The notes under the pieces: generated by a model
The model's database searches: none
What the model was told of the DNA's origin: nothing
Seen by the model: only the letters and a program-made list of their open reading frames with translations
Source of the DNA: Bacteroidales bacterium
GTDB taxonomy: Bacteria > Bacteroidota > Bacteroidia > Bacteroidales > UBA932
Reading direction: 5' to 3'
DNA length: 64,000 bases
NCBI GenBank assembly: GCA_024401825.1
Contig: JAKSKF010000001.1
Coordinates: 1-64,000 of the forward strand
Part shown: in pieces, positions 32,162 through 40,789 of the stretch
How the letters are laid out: each line of letters opens with the position of its first letter
Numbering within the stretch: the first letter of the stretch is position 1
Position numbers and translations under genes: made by a program

Positions 32162-33790
32162 ATGAAAGACATCGGCAAATTTGCAACCCTGGCGTCTCTG
32201 ACGGCGCTGGTACCCACTTCCTGCAAGACTGCGGCACAAATCGTAAATGAAGAGGAAAAACCCCTGAACATAATTTATATTATGTGCGATGACCATTCAT
32301 ACCAGACGGTCAGCGCCTATGACAACAGGTTCCTTCAGACTCCCAATATAGACAGGATAGGGGCGGAAGGGGTGAGATTTACCAACAGTTTCGTGGCGAA
32401 CTCGCTGAGCGGACCTTCAAGAGCCTGCCTGCTAACCGGAAAACATTCCCACAAGAACGGATTCACCAACAACGAACACGGCATCTTCGACGGAAGCCAG
32501 CAGACCGTTCAGCAGTTGCTCCGCGATGCAGGCTACACCACGGCGATGGTCGGCAAGTGGCACCTCGTGAGCGAGCCCACCGGCTTCGACTACTGGAACA
32601 TCCTGACAGGTCAGGGCAACTATTACAACCCGACTTTTATCGACAACGGAGAGAAGAAGGTCGTTCCCGGATACTGCACCAACATCACCACGGACATCGC
32701 TCTCGAATGGCTGGAGAACGGAAGGGACAAGACCAAGCCTTTCTGCCTGTTCCTCCATCACAAGGCGCCTCACCGGACCTGGATGCCCGACCTGTGCGAC
32801 CTTGACCTATACAATGACGTCGAGTACCCCCTGCCTGACACTTTCTACGACGACTACGAAAGCAGGGAAGCCGCGCGTCTGCAGGAACTGAGCATCATCA
32901 AAGATATGAACCTGGTCTATGACCTGAAGATGGCAGATGCCGAGAATGAGATTCACACACCTGAGAATCCGGGGCTCGAAGCTGCCGGAAGAGGTATGTA
33001 CACTCCTTCTGCCGAAGGAGAATTGAGAACCGGCAGAATGACTCCTGAACAGTTTGACAAGTGGAATGCGCACTACGGACCCATCATCGAGAAATTCAAG
33101 AAAGACAGTCTCAGCGGCAACGCTCTCTACGAATGGAAATACCAGCAGTATATGCACGATTACTGCCGTGTGATTCACTCCGTGGACAGGAATGTGGGAA
33201 GGGTGTACGACTATCTCAAGGAGCACGGGCTGCTGGAGAACACCATTATAATATATACCTCTGACCAGGGCTTCTATATGGGAGAGCACGGTTACTTCGA
33301 CAAGAGATATATGTATGAAGAGAGTTTCAGGACTCCTCTTCTGGTCAGGATGCCCGACTGCTTCAAGACTAAAATGAGGGGCGTCGACATAGACGGATTC
33401 GTGCAGAACATAGACCACGCGGCCACCTTCCTTGAAGTCGCCGGGGCCCCCGTGCCTTCAGACATCCAGGGAGAAAGTTACCTGCGTCTTCTGAAGGGGA
33501 ATGACAGGAACTGGAGAAAATCCCTGTACTACCATTACTACGAATATCCCGCGGAGCATTGCGTAAGGAGACACTACGGCGTAAGGACCGAAGGATGGAG
33601 CCTTATGCATTTCTACAACGACATCGACGAATGGGAACTGTTCGACCTGAAGAACGACCCCTCCCAGCTGCACAACGTTTACGGCAAGCCGGGTTATGAG
33701 AAAATCACCGGGAAACTGATGAAGGAACTTGAACGGCTTCAGGACAAATATGACGACCCCATCAAATCCCTGAACGGCACAAGGCCGTAA
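32162..33790 (+). CDS. Lipoprotein sulfatase, serine type (possibly GlcNAc-6-sulfatase-like, S1_11)
   Basis: 542 residues. Lipobox LVPTSC with acylated Cys21, so anchored to a membrane. Metal ligands Asp43-Asp44 (MCDDHSYQ), active-site S83-G-P-S-R87 followed by ACLLTG, KHSHKNGFTNN, MVGKWHLVSEPTGFDYWNIL, LFLHHKAPHRTWMPD and YTSDQGFYMGEHGYFDKRYM. The HSHKNGF and GFDYWN blocks recall Bacteroides N-acetylglucosamine-6-O-sulfatases, which is the basis of the tentative specificity. 13 nt after the first sulfatase; same operon. Confidence 0.9.
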   Translation: MKDIGKFATLASLTALVPTSCKTAAQIVNEEEKPLNIIYIMCDDHSYQTVSAYDNRFLQTPNIDRIGAEGVRFTNSFVANSLSGPSRACLLTGKHSHKNGFTNNEHGIFDGSQQTVQQLLRDAGYTTAMVGKWHLVSEPTGFDYWNILTGQGNYYNPTFIDNGEKKVVPGYCTNITTDIALEWLENGRDKTKPFCLFLHHKAPHRTWMPDLCDLDLYNDVEYPLPDTFYDDYESREAARLQELSIIKDMNLVYDLKMADAENEIHTPENPGLEAAGRGMYTPSAEGELRTGRMTPEQFDKWNAHYGPIIEKFKKDSLSGNALYEWKYQQYMHDYCRVIHSVDRNVGRVYDYLKEHGLLENTIIIYTSDQGFYMGEHGYFDKRYMYEESFRTPLLVRMPDCFKTKMRGVDIDGFVQNIDHAATFLEVAGAPVPSDIQGESYLRLLKGNDRNWRKSLYYHYYEYPAEHCVRRHYGVRTEGWSLMHFYNDIDEWELFDLKNDPSQLHNVYGKPGYEKITGKLMKELERLQDKYDDPIKSLNGTRP

Positions 33791-33802
33791 TGCAGCCCTT
33801 CT

Positions 33803-34603
33803 ATGCCTGTTATCCACGTCCATTCCCTCACGGACCCGGGGGTTGAAATCTTTTCCTCGCTCACTGAGGCGCAGTTGTGTGACAAGCGCCTCTTTGAGCG
33901 GGGTCTTTTCATTGCGGAAAGCGGGAAAGTCATCGGCACGGCCCTGGACGCAGGATGCGAACCCTTCGCCCTGATGACCGAAGAAAGGCATCTGGAAGGA
34001 ATAGCGGCCCGGGTTGTGGAAAGGGTGGGGGACATCCCGGTTTACGTGGGAAGCCACGAACTGCTGAAGGAACTGACGGGTTTTCCCCTGACCCGCTGCA
34101 TACTGTGCGCAATGCGCCGGCCCAATCTTCCATCGCTCCCTCAAGTCCTTGAAAACGCGCGCAGGGTAGTGGTGATTGACAGTGTGACCAACACCACAAA
34201 CATAGGGGCCATCTTCCGCTCCGCCGTCGCCCTTGGGGTGGATGCCGTACTGCTGACAAGGACAACCTGCGACCCTTTGAACCGCCGGGCCGTGCGCGTT
34301 TCTATGGGAAGCGTTTTCCAGGCCCCCTGGACCTGGCTGGACTCTCCGGTCAGTTCACTCCACTCTTACGGTTTCAAGACCGCCGCAATGGCCCTTACGG
34401 ACCGGAGCATACCGTTGGATGCCCCTGTTCTGAAAAACGTCGGCCGTCTGGCCCTGATTCTGGGAACTGAGGGGGACGGGCTTTCCCCTGAAGCCATCTC
34501 GGAGGCCGACTACGTGGTCCGTATCCCTATGAAGAACAACGTTGACTCCCTGAACGTAGCCGCGGCGGCAGCCGTCGCCTTCTGGGAACTGCGGAACTCG
34601 TGA
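33803..34603 (+). CDS. TrmH/SpoU-family RNA 2'-O-methyltransferase
   Basis: 266 residues. SAM-dependent SPOUT methylase with trefoil knot. N-terminal substrate-binding domain (about 1-105; ALMTEERHLEGIAARVVERV) and C-terminal SpoU domain: motif 1 VIDSVTNTTNIGAIFRSAVA (about 129-148), LGVDAVLLTRTTCDPLNRRA, then motifs 2 and 3 LILGTEGDGLS and IPMKNNVDSLNVAAAAAVAF. Target RNA (rRNA or tRNA) cannot be read from the sequence. It follows the sulfatase by only 12 nt but is unlikely to be functionally linked. Confidence 0.93.
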   Translation: MPVIHVHSLTDPGVEIFSSLTEAQLCDKRLFERGLFIAESGKVIGTALDAGCEPFALMTEERHLEGIAARVVERVGDIPVYVGSHELLKELTGFPLTRCILCAMRRPNLPSLPQVLENARRVVVIDSVTNTTNIGAIFRSAVALGVDAVLLTRTTCDPLNRRAVRVSMGSVFQAPWTWLDSPVSSLHSYGFKTAAMALTDRSIPLDAPVLKNVGRLALILGTEGDGLSPEAISEADYVVRIPMKNNVDSLNVAAAAAVAFWELRNS

Positions 34604-34617
34604 CACCCAAAGTCTCC

Positions 34618-35151
34618 CTATTCCTCCTCCGCGTCAAGAGCCTTCAGGGCTCCCTTGAGGTTTGACAGGGCTTGCTTGGACTTGTCCTCGACTTCGGTGA
34701 CTTCCTCGGACACGGCGCTCTCGTACTTCATCCTGAGACTTTCGAAAAGACCCGCCTGGTCTTCAGTCATCTCTCCGTTCTGCAGTGCCCCTTCCAGAAT
34801 CTTGATTTGGGCAAGCAACCCCTCAATCTGCTTTCCGGTCGATTCGGTCAGGTTCTTTCCGGCCGCCTTTACCAGAATGGCATATTCGTTCACCAAATCC
34901 CTGTATCTTTCGAGACCTGTCTCGGTGCTTTCCGTTTCCTGGGCCTCAGACTCAATCCCTTCGTCCGAGAATTCGTCTTCGGAGAAAAACTCCTCGGTGC
35001 CGTCGAACTCTTCGTTCGGGTCTTCTTCTATCTCAGTGTCGTCGAAATATTCTTCCTCCGTCTGCTCGGAGGAGTCGCCGCTGAAATTTCTGCAGGAGGC
35101 AGCAAAAAGGATTGTCAAAAGAATAGATGAAAACAAAAAAACCTTTTTCAT
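34618..35151 (-). CDS. Acidic coiled-coil lipoprotein, unknown function
   Basis: 177 residues. Signal peptide ending LFAASC (Cys20). The next 55 residues are very acidic and low-complexity (EEEYFDDTEIEEDPNEEFD; EFFSEDEFSDEG), followed by a long amphipathic helix (ERYRDLVNEYAILVKAAGKN; KQIEGLLAQIKILEGALQNG) suited to coiled-coil formation. Small helical lipoproteins of this type are common in Bacteroidota; function unknown. Lies 15 nt downstream of the alpha/beta hydrolase gene, probably co-transcribed with it. Confidence 0.75.
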   Translation of the reverse strand: MKKVFLFSSILLTILFAASCRNFSGDSSEQTEEEYFDDTEIEEDPNEEFDGTEEFFSEDEFSDEGIESEAQETESTETGLERYRDLVNEYAILVKAAGKNLTESTGKQIEGLLAQIKILEGALQNGEMTEDQAGLFESLRMKYESAVSEEVTEVEDKSKQALSNLKGALKALDAEEE

Positions 35152-35166
35152 AACTATACTATAACT

Positions 35167-36444
35167 TTACTTAATATTATTCAATATCCAATTTGTCAAA
35201 TCGTTAAGCACTTCAACCGAAATCGTTTCTTCAATTAAACGGTACTCTTCCACCGTGCCGGTCCGACAATTCTGGAACAGATGATTCAGGTTGGGATACT
35301 CCTTGACAAAGTTAGAATTTCCCTCTGAAAAAACCTCTCTTATCGGAGGAAAGTTGAGCGAAGCCACGACTTGTATGTCCTTGCCCCCGTTAATGGCGAA
35401 AACAGGGCATTTGCAGGCCTTTATGTGCTCTATGGGGTCATAGTCCATAAACCACCTCATCCAGGGCGTGGAAACGGCTGAAACTTCATTCCTGTACTCT
35501 TCTGTCGTGTATCTCTTGTCAACCCCGCCGAGTTCGAGCACCCTGTTGGCCTGGGCGGCGAAGGCCTCGTCCCCCCTCACGCCCACTCCGGCAAGGCTCA
35601 CCACAAAGTCAGCGTCGGACGAAGCCCCCAGCATAAAGGCTATGTTGGCCCCCTCGCTGTGGCCCAGAACTCCAATCCGCCCGAAACGCCCCGATGCCCT
35701 CAAAAAGGCAGTCCCGCACTTGGCATCTTGCTGATAATCAAGGGTTGTAGCATTCCTTATGTCCCCTCCTTCAGAAGCTCCGAAACCACGGTCGTCGTAC
35801 CTCAGGGATGCTATCCCGTGACGCGCCAGATGGTCTGCAATCACCAGAAAAGGCTTGTGGTCGAAAATCTCCTCATCCCTGTTCTCCAGTCCGCTTCCGG
35901 TAACCATAAGCACGACAGGAGTGTCAGGACCGGCATTTTCCGGGACGGAAAGAGTCCCGCGCAGGACGGCTCCGGCCTCGGCGTTTGTGAAGGAAACCTC
36001 TTCTGTGGCGTAGGGAAACGGCCCTGCAGGCTCCTGCGGACGGGACAACTGTTCCTCCCCGCGCCTGAAACTCAGGGGAAAATCCTTTCCGTACTGGGAA
36101 AACGTACCTACCAGAGTCTCCCTGTAGAGCAGACCCTTGTAGCTGATGGCAAGTCGCGGAACCGACAGTTCAACTGCCATCTCGCCCGCCGACTGCACTT
36201 CGGCCCTGATGCCCTTCACTCCCTGATCGGGACTGTCCATAAAACACACCGTACGCCCCTGTTCGTCGGAGGAAAAGTGCAGAACCAGGGTGAGGGTACT
36301 TGATTCCACGGACAATTTCCCCGTCCAGGAACCCAGAAGACCCCGCTGAGCGTACAAAGCGGGGGAGAAGACAAGAAAAACAGATACTAAAGCTATAAGC
36401 TTTACTATCCTCTGAAACCTTAAATGTAACATATTTGTTTTCAT
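35167..36444 (-). CDS. Secreted alpha/beta hydrolase (esterase-like)
   Basis: 425 residues. Signal peptide to about residue 33 (SPALYAQ). N-terminal beta-rich domain (GSWTGKLSVESSTLTLVLHF, to about 140) precedes an alpha/beta hydrolase domain: oxyanion segment VLMVTGSGLENRDEEIFDHK, SLRYDDRGFGASEGG, nucleophile elbow GHSEGA (Ser263), acid region PVFAINGGKDIQV and catalytic His in PNLNHLFQ. Two-domain architecture is typical of Bacteroidota secreted acyl hydrolases. Its predicted promoter lies about 500 nt upstream (36958-36951), an unusually long leader. Confidence 0.88.
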   Translation of the reverse strand: MKTNMLHLRFQRIVKLIALVSVFLVFSPALYAQRGLLGSWTGKLSVESSTLTLVLHFSSDEQGRTVCFMDSPDQGVKGIRAEVQSAGEMAVELSVPRLAISYKGLLYRETLVGTFSQYGKDFPLSFRRGEEQLSRPQEPAGPFPYATEEVSFTNAEAGAVLRGTLSVPENAGPDTPVVLMVTGSGLENRDEEIFDHKPFLVIADHLARHGIASLRYDDRGFGASEGGDIRNATTLDYQQDAKCGTAFLRASGRFGRIGVLGHSEGANIAFMLGASSDADFVVSLAGVGVRGDEAFAAQANRVLELGGVDKRYTTEEYRNEVSAVSTPWMRWFMDYDPIEHIKACKCPVFAINGGKDIQVVASLNFPPIREVFSEGNSNFVKEYPNLNHLFQNCRTGTVEEYRLIEETISVEVLNDLTNWILNNIK

Positions 36445-37109
36445 AATATTTCCGCGTTTTCAAGCTCTGTTTCCACCATTTTCCAACCCGTTTTACCCCT
36501 GATTCCGGCCGTCTCTCTCACGCTTTCCGCCGGAAAAGGCCGAAACAACGCCTTTTTGGAGCCGTCAAGAAAAACTGACGTTCCACATTGCAAAAACCGC
36601 TATAAGTGGCTGAAATGCCCTGAAAAGTGCCAAAAACGCCGTCTCGGCACCCGGCTGAAGTTTGCAATCTGCGTCTTTGTCCTTGTTCCCTGGTTTCCCC
36701 TCTGTCATCCGCCCGGCTCCTCCGGCCTCGGAAAAGCCCGTTCCGCCCCGCGAACCCCGGACAGGCATACACGCGCGAGCGGGCTACCACGCGCCGCGAA
36801 TGTGCAACCACACGAGCATCAATGTTCATCAAAAACAATTTATTCAAAGGACTTTAAATAACTTTACCGAAAGTAACGCTTCTTCTGTCTCCAAACATAC
36901 CGGTCTCCATTCCGGGGGCAAAGTTTCACCAAAGTTCTATCAAATTCTATCAAAGATAAGCAAAATCTCTATCTTTGCGAAGTCACCGGAGGACAGGATT
37001 CGGGCAGCCGGAAAGAGTCGTATTCAAGTTTTATGCATAATCCTTCAAAGCACTGCTTTCCGTTCCACAAATCAGCCTTCTGCACACATAATTTGCACTT
37101 TTTCAAGAA
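36445..37109. promoter_or_regulatory. Long non-coding region with back-to-back promoters
   Basis: About 665 bp without a credible gene; the open frames here are arginine-rich and look accidental. Divergent -7 boxes CAAAGATA (36951-36958, minus) and TATCTTTG (36970-36977, plus) form an inverted repeat with an 11 nt spacer. TTCTATCAAA is repeated in tandem at 36935-36954. Both neighbouring genes would get long leaders (about 500 and 130 nt). Confidence 0.5.
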
Positions 37110-37997
37110 ATGAAAAGCGGATTTTGCCTATTTATAACAACATTGTTACTTTCGCCCCTTTGTAACGCGCAAGTTCCTGTTATTCAGCCAGATTTAAGCC
37201 AAAAGACCGGGATTGCCCCCGCATTCTTCGGACCCAACGCTTTTCAGGTTCCGACTATGCTTGACGGCAGAGTTTCGCCCGTCTTTTCGGCCCAAATCGG
37301 AGGTCATTTCACAAACGGGAGGATTGTTCCCGGGAAAACAGACCGCACCTGGGACCTGTCCGCCGGACTGCGAATCCCTCTCTTCTCACCCCGGGTCAAC
37401 CTCAGCCTGTGGATGCCGGTGAGGGAATGGTACACAATGAGCCCCGAAGTGATGGCGGCAAGACGCATTTCCCCCGGAATCAACGGACGGGGCAGCGAGT
37501 ACGGCCCTGCGTTCATCAGTGTCGATATCCACGTCCTGAAGGCGCAGGAAGGGCATTGGTGGCCTGACCTGGCGCTCAGGATAGCGCTCAGGACCGCATC
37601 GGAAGACAAAGCTTTCGCATCGGCAAGGTCCTATGACTGTCCGGGGTACTTCTTCGACATAGCCGCAGGAAGGAGTTTCGGCCCCTTCAGACTGGCGCTC
37701 AGCACCGGTTTCCTTTGTTGGCAGACAGACAACGGAAGACAGAACGACGCAGTGATGTTCGGTGTCCTGGCACGATATAACCATCAGTATTTCAATGTTT
37801 CAGCCCAATACGGAGGATATTTCGGATGGGAACGTTACGGAGACTTCCCCCGCAGTCTGAAAGCCCGCGCGGAAATTGGCCCCGGGCACTGGCCTGTCCG
37901 CCCCGTCCTGACTTTCCAGCACGGATTCAATGACTGGCCCTTCGACAGTTACGGTGTCGGCATTACCTATAGTATAAATAAAGCTAAGCACAATTAA
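37110..37997 (+). CDS. Putative outer-membrane protein, Bacteroidales-specific
   Basis: 295 residues. Signal peptide MKSGFCLFITTLLLSPLCNA; mature part begins QVPVIQPDLSQKTGIAPAFF. Contains FGPNAFQVPTML and repeated amphipathic beta segments with glycine and aromatic residues (WDLSAGLRIPLFSPRVNLSL; FGVLARYNHQYFNVSAQYGG; SYGVGITYSINKAKHN), which suits a small beta-barrel in the outer membrane. No function recognised. Four nt before the flavoprotein gene, which uses a GTG start; translation may be coupled. Confidence 0.7.
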   Translation: MKSGFCLFITTLLLSPLCNAQVPVIQPDLSQKTGIAPAFFGPNAFQVPTMLDGRVSPVFSAQIGGHFTNGRIVPGKTDRTWDLSAGLRIPLFSPRVNLSLWMPVREWYTMSPEVMAARRISPGINGRGSEYGPAFISVDIHVLKAQEGHWWPDLALRIALRTASEDKAFASARSYDCPGYFFDIAAGRSFGPFRLALSTGFLCWQTDNGRQNDAVMFGVLARYNHQYFNVSAQYGGYFGWERYGDFPRSLKARAEIGPGHWPVRPVLTFQHGFNDWPFDSYGVGITYSINKAKHN

Positions 37998-38001
37998 CAA
38001 G

Positions 38002-39189
38002 GTGAAAATAGGTATTATAGGAGCAGGAGCCGCAGGATGTTTCTGTGCAATAGAAATAAAAAGGCGCAAGCCTGAATTCCAGACGGTCCTGCTTGAGGCC
38101 GGGACAAGGCCTATGGCAAAGCTGGCGCTCACCGGCGGGGGCAAATGCAATATGACAAACACCTTCCAGGGAATAAGGTCTCTCAAGGAAGTCTATCCTC
38201 GGGGAGAAATCCTGATGAAGAGGCTCCTGAAAGAGTTCGGACCTGAAGACTGCAGGAAATGGTTCTCCGCCCTGAGCATCGCCAGCGACGTCCAGCCGGA
38301 CCAGAGGGTGTTCCCGGTATGCCGGAGCGCCCCCGCGGTGGTGAGGGCTATGGAGAGGGAAATCCGCAGGCTCGACATAGAATTGAGGCTGGGCTCGCGC
38401 GTGGACCGCATTGTACCTGTTGACGGGCAATGGGACACCGGCTCTGAAAGATTCGACAGGATAGTGGTCACCACAGGGGGAGGCGCGCTCGGCCTGCTGA
38501 AAAGCCTCGACCTTGAAACAAGCAGTCCCTGCCCGTCCCTGTTCACCCTCAAGGTGCAGGACCCGGAACTGAATTCCCTGACGGGAACGAGCGTGAAAAA
38601 CACGGTCCTGAGCATCCCCGGAACAGGTTTCAAATCGAGCGGAACCCTTCTTCTGACAGACTGGGGCATCAGCGGGCCCTCAACCCTGAAACTGTCCTCC
38701 TACGCGGCAAGACACCTGTCGGAAGTCGGATACAGGACGGGAATTTGCGTCAACTGGACAGGGATGAGTCAGGAAGAGATGCGGCAGTGGTGCGCTTTCC
38801 ACCGTACTCAGGATGCGGGAAAGTACCTGTCGAACACGGCTCCCGAAGAACTGTCCGCAAGGCTCTGGAAGATTCTCCTGCGGAAGGCCGGTCTCAGAGA
38901 AGACCTGCGTTGGTCTGAATTGGGAGAAAAAGGCCTTGGAAGGCTGGTGAACACAGTTTGCGCGGACATACTCCAATGTTGCGGGAGAGCTTCGTTCAAG
39001 GAAGAGTTCGTAACGGCGGGAGGGGTCTGCCTCAACGAGGTAAACCCCTCCACACTGGAGTGCAAGCGACATCCGGGTCTGTTCTTTGCCGGAGAAGTGC
39101 TTGACATCGACGCTGTCACGGGAGGTTTCAATCTCCAGGCGGCCTGGAGCACCGCCTACAAGGCGGCCGCGGCCCTCACGGGGAAATAG
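38002..39189 (+). CDS. HI0933-family NAD(P)/FAD-dependent flavoprotein
   Basis: 395 residues with a GTG start at 38002. Rossmann FAD-binding motif GIIGAGAAGCFCAIEIKR at the N-terminus, KLALTGGGKCNMTN (family hallmark), VVTTGGGALGLLKSL, and a C-terminal GEVLDIDAVTGGFNLQAAWS FAD segment. Family members are cytoplasmic oxidoreductases of largely unknown substrate (YhiN/BaiN group). No partner gene evident. The start was chosen because it lies directly before the Rossmann strand. Confidence 0.93.
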   Translation: MKIGIIGAGAAGCFCAIEIKRRKPEFQTVLLEAGTRPMAKLALTGGGKCNMTNTFQGIRSLKEVYPRGEILMKRLLKEFGPEDCRKWFSALSIASDVQPDQRVFPVCRSAPAVVRAMEREIRRLDIELRLGSRVDRIVPVDGQWDTGSERFDRIVVTTGGGALGLLKSLDLETSSPCPSLFTLKVQDPELNSLTGTSVKNTVLSIPGTGFKSSGTLLLTDWGISGPSTLKLSSYAARHLSEVGYRTGICVNWTGMSQEEMRQWCAFHRTQDAGKYLSNTAPEELSARLWKILLRKAGLREDLRWSELGEKGLGRLVNTVCADILQCCGRASFKEEFVTAGGVCLNEVNPSTLECKRHPGLFFAGEVLDIDAVTGGFNLQAAWSTAYKAAAALTGK

Positions 39190-39206
39190 CCTCCCTCAGA
39201 CCCGTC

Positions 39207-40154
39207 TCACTGCTTTGCAATGCCTTCCCTCATCTCGGTGTCGGCCTGGATGTTCTTCATCCTGTAATAATCCATTATCCCCAGATTTCCCTTCCTGAAG
39301 GCCTCCGCCATTGCCAGAGGAACCTGGGCTTCGGCCTCGATTACCTTGGCGCGCGCATCCTGGGCCTTGGCCTTGTTCTCCTGTTCCTGCGCCACAGCCA
39401 TAGCCCGGCGCTCTTCCGCGCGAGCCTGCGCTATGTTCTTGTCCGCCTCGGCCTGGTCCATCTGGAGTACGGCTCCGATATTCTTGCCCACGTCTATGTC
39501 GGCAATGTCGATGGAAAGTATCTCGAAGGCCGTTCCGGCATCAAGACCCTTGTTGAGAACGAGTTTGGAGATGGTGTCGGGATTTTCAAGAACCGACTTG
39601 TGGCTTGCGGACGAACCGATGGAGGAAACTATTCCCTCTCCCACTCGGGCCAGCACTGTCTCCTCTCCGGAGCCACCCACCAGTTGTTTGATGTTTGCGC
39701 GCACTGTAACTCGCGCAGTGGCAATCAATTGAATACCGTCCTTCGCAACCGCTGTTACAGGTGGAGTGGTGATAACCTTGGGATTTACAGACATTTGCAC
39801 TGCTTCAAGAACGTTTCTTCCGGCCAAATCTATGGCTGCGGCCATCTTGAAATCAAGGGGAATGTTGGCCTTGTTGGCCGATATGAGGGCCATCACCACG
39901 TTGGGCACGTTTCCCCGGGCCAGATAATGGGCTTCAAGTTCGTTCGCCTTTAGAGAAAGACCGGCTTTCGTCCCGGTTATCAGGGCCATCACTATGGTAC
40001 GGGGATTCACACCCCTCCAGCGCATCAGCAGAAGCTGTATCAAGGGCACGTGAACTCCCGACAGGAGAGCCTGGAACCAGAGAGCCACGGGGAAGAACCA
40101 CAAAAGGATGACAAACGCTATTACGGATAGCGCAATCCACCACAAAACGTCCAT
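39207..40154 (-). CDS. floA: Flotillin-like membrane scaffold protein FloA
   Basis: 315 residues. One N-terminal membrane hairpin ([20 protein letters not shown] region), an SPFH-like domain ([40 protein letters not shown]) and a long alanine/glutamate-rich coiled coil near the C-terminus ([20 protein letters not shown]). FloA organises functional membrane microdomains. The gene directly follows the NfeD-type gene (8 nt), the usual flotillin partner. Confidence 0.95.
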   Translation of the reverse strand: MDVLWWIALSVIAFVILLWFFPVALWFQALLSGVHVPLIQLLLMRWRGVNPRTIVMALITGTKAGLSLKANELEAHYLARGNVPNVVMALISANKANIPLDFKMAAAIDLAGRNVLEAVQMSVNPKVITTPPVTAVAKDGIQLIATARVTVRANIKQLVGGSGEETVLARVGEGIVSSIGSSASHKSVLENPDTISKLVLNKGLDAGTAFEILSIDIADIDVGKNIGAVLQMDQAEADKNIAQARAEERRAMAVAQEQENKAKAQDARAKVIEAEAQVPLAMAEAFRKGNLGIMDYYRMKNIQADTEMREGIAKQ

Positions 40155-40162
40155 ATAACAAT

Positions 40163-40627
40163 CTAATTTAAAGGTTTAACTATCACTTTATTATCTTCAA
40201 TTTTCAAGACTTCGACCTCCACTCCCGGAGAGACCATCGAATTGTCGTGCGACTTGACCTCGAAAGTGCCTTTCACGAACTGGGCGGAGCCCATTGGAGC
40301 GAGCCTTGTAAGGGTCTTTCCCCTCTCTCCGGGAAGCAGGCTGGAGACCTCCCCGTTCACCTTGGAGTCTATCTCGGTCCCGAGCTCGAATTTCTTCCAG
40401 GTCTTTTCCCTGAGAATCACCATAAGCATTGCCAGCAGGGACAGGACCACTACGGCAACCGTTATTATTCCGGCCGTTCTGCCGCAGTACGTGAAGGCGT
40501 ACCAGCAGGAAGCCCCCATAGAGGCCAGGCTGAGAAAGCCCGCTATGCCTACGCCGGGGATGAGAAGCATCTCAATCAGCATAAGCACTATGCCGAGCAA
40601 GATAAGAGAAACTGTTATCCACCACAT
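40163..40627 (-). CDS. NfeD-family membrane protein (short form)
   Basis: 154 residues from ATG 40627 ([20 protein letters not shown]); the open frame upstream starts from a weakly supported position. Two to three membrane helices in the first 80 residues, then an OB-fold domain ([40 protein letters not shown]). Works with FloA in membrane organisation. Co-transcribed with floA; divergent from secDF. Confidence 0.9.
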   Translation of the reverse strand: MWWITVSLILLGIVLMLIEMLLIPGVGIAGFLSLASMGASCWYAFTYCGRTAGIITVAVVVLSLLAMLMVILREKTWKKFELGTEIDSKVNGEVSSLLPGERGKTLTRLAPMGSAQFVKGTFEVKSHDNSMVSPGVEVEVLKIEDNKVIVKPLN

Positions 40628-40698
40628 AATACTTCGTTTTGGTTCACACAAATATACAAAATCCCTACGGGATTATTTTATTCTTCCGATAAAAATGC

Positions 40699-40706
40699 TA
40701 ACTTTG
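40699..40706 (+). promoter_or_regulatory. Promoter of secDF
   Basis: TAACTTTG, 83 nt before the secDF ATG. The leader contains a GC-rich run CCGCCCCGCTCCCCCGAAGG. Confidence 0.65.
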
Positions 40707-40789
40707 CAAGCTAATTTTGGGGACAAGGCACCGCCCCGCTCCCCCGAAGGCTTTGAAAGAACAAAAATTTCAAATCAAAATAATCAATT

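Noticed and set aside
36518..36847. 109-codon arginine-rich frame in the long gap before 37110
   Set aside because: Composition is that of random GC-rich DNA, several overlapping frames look alike, and no start signal is seen.
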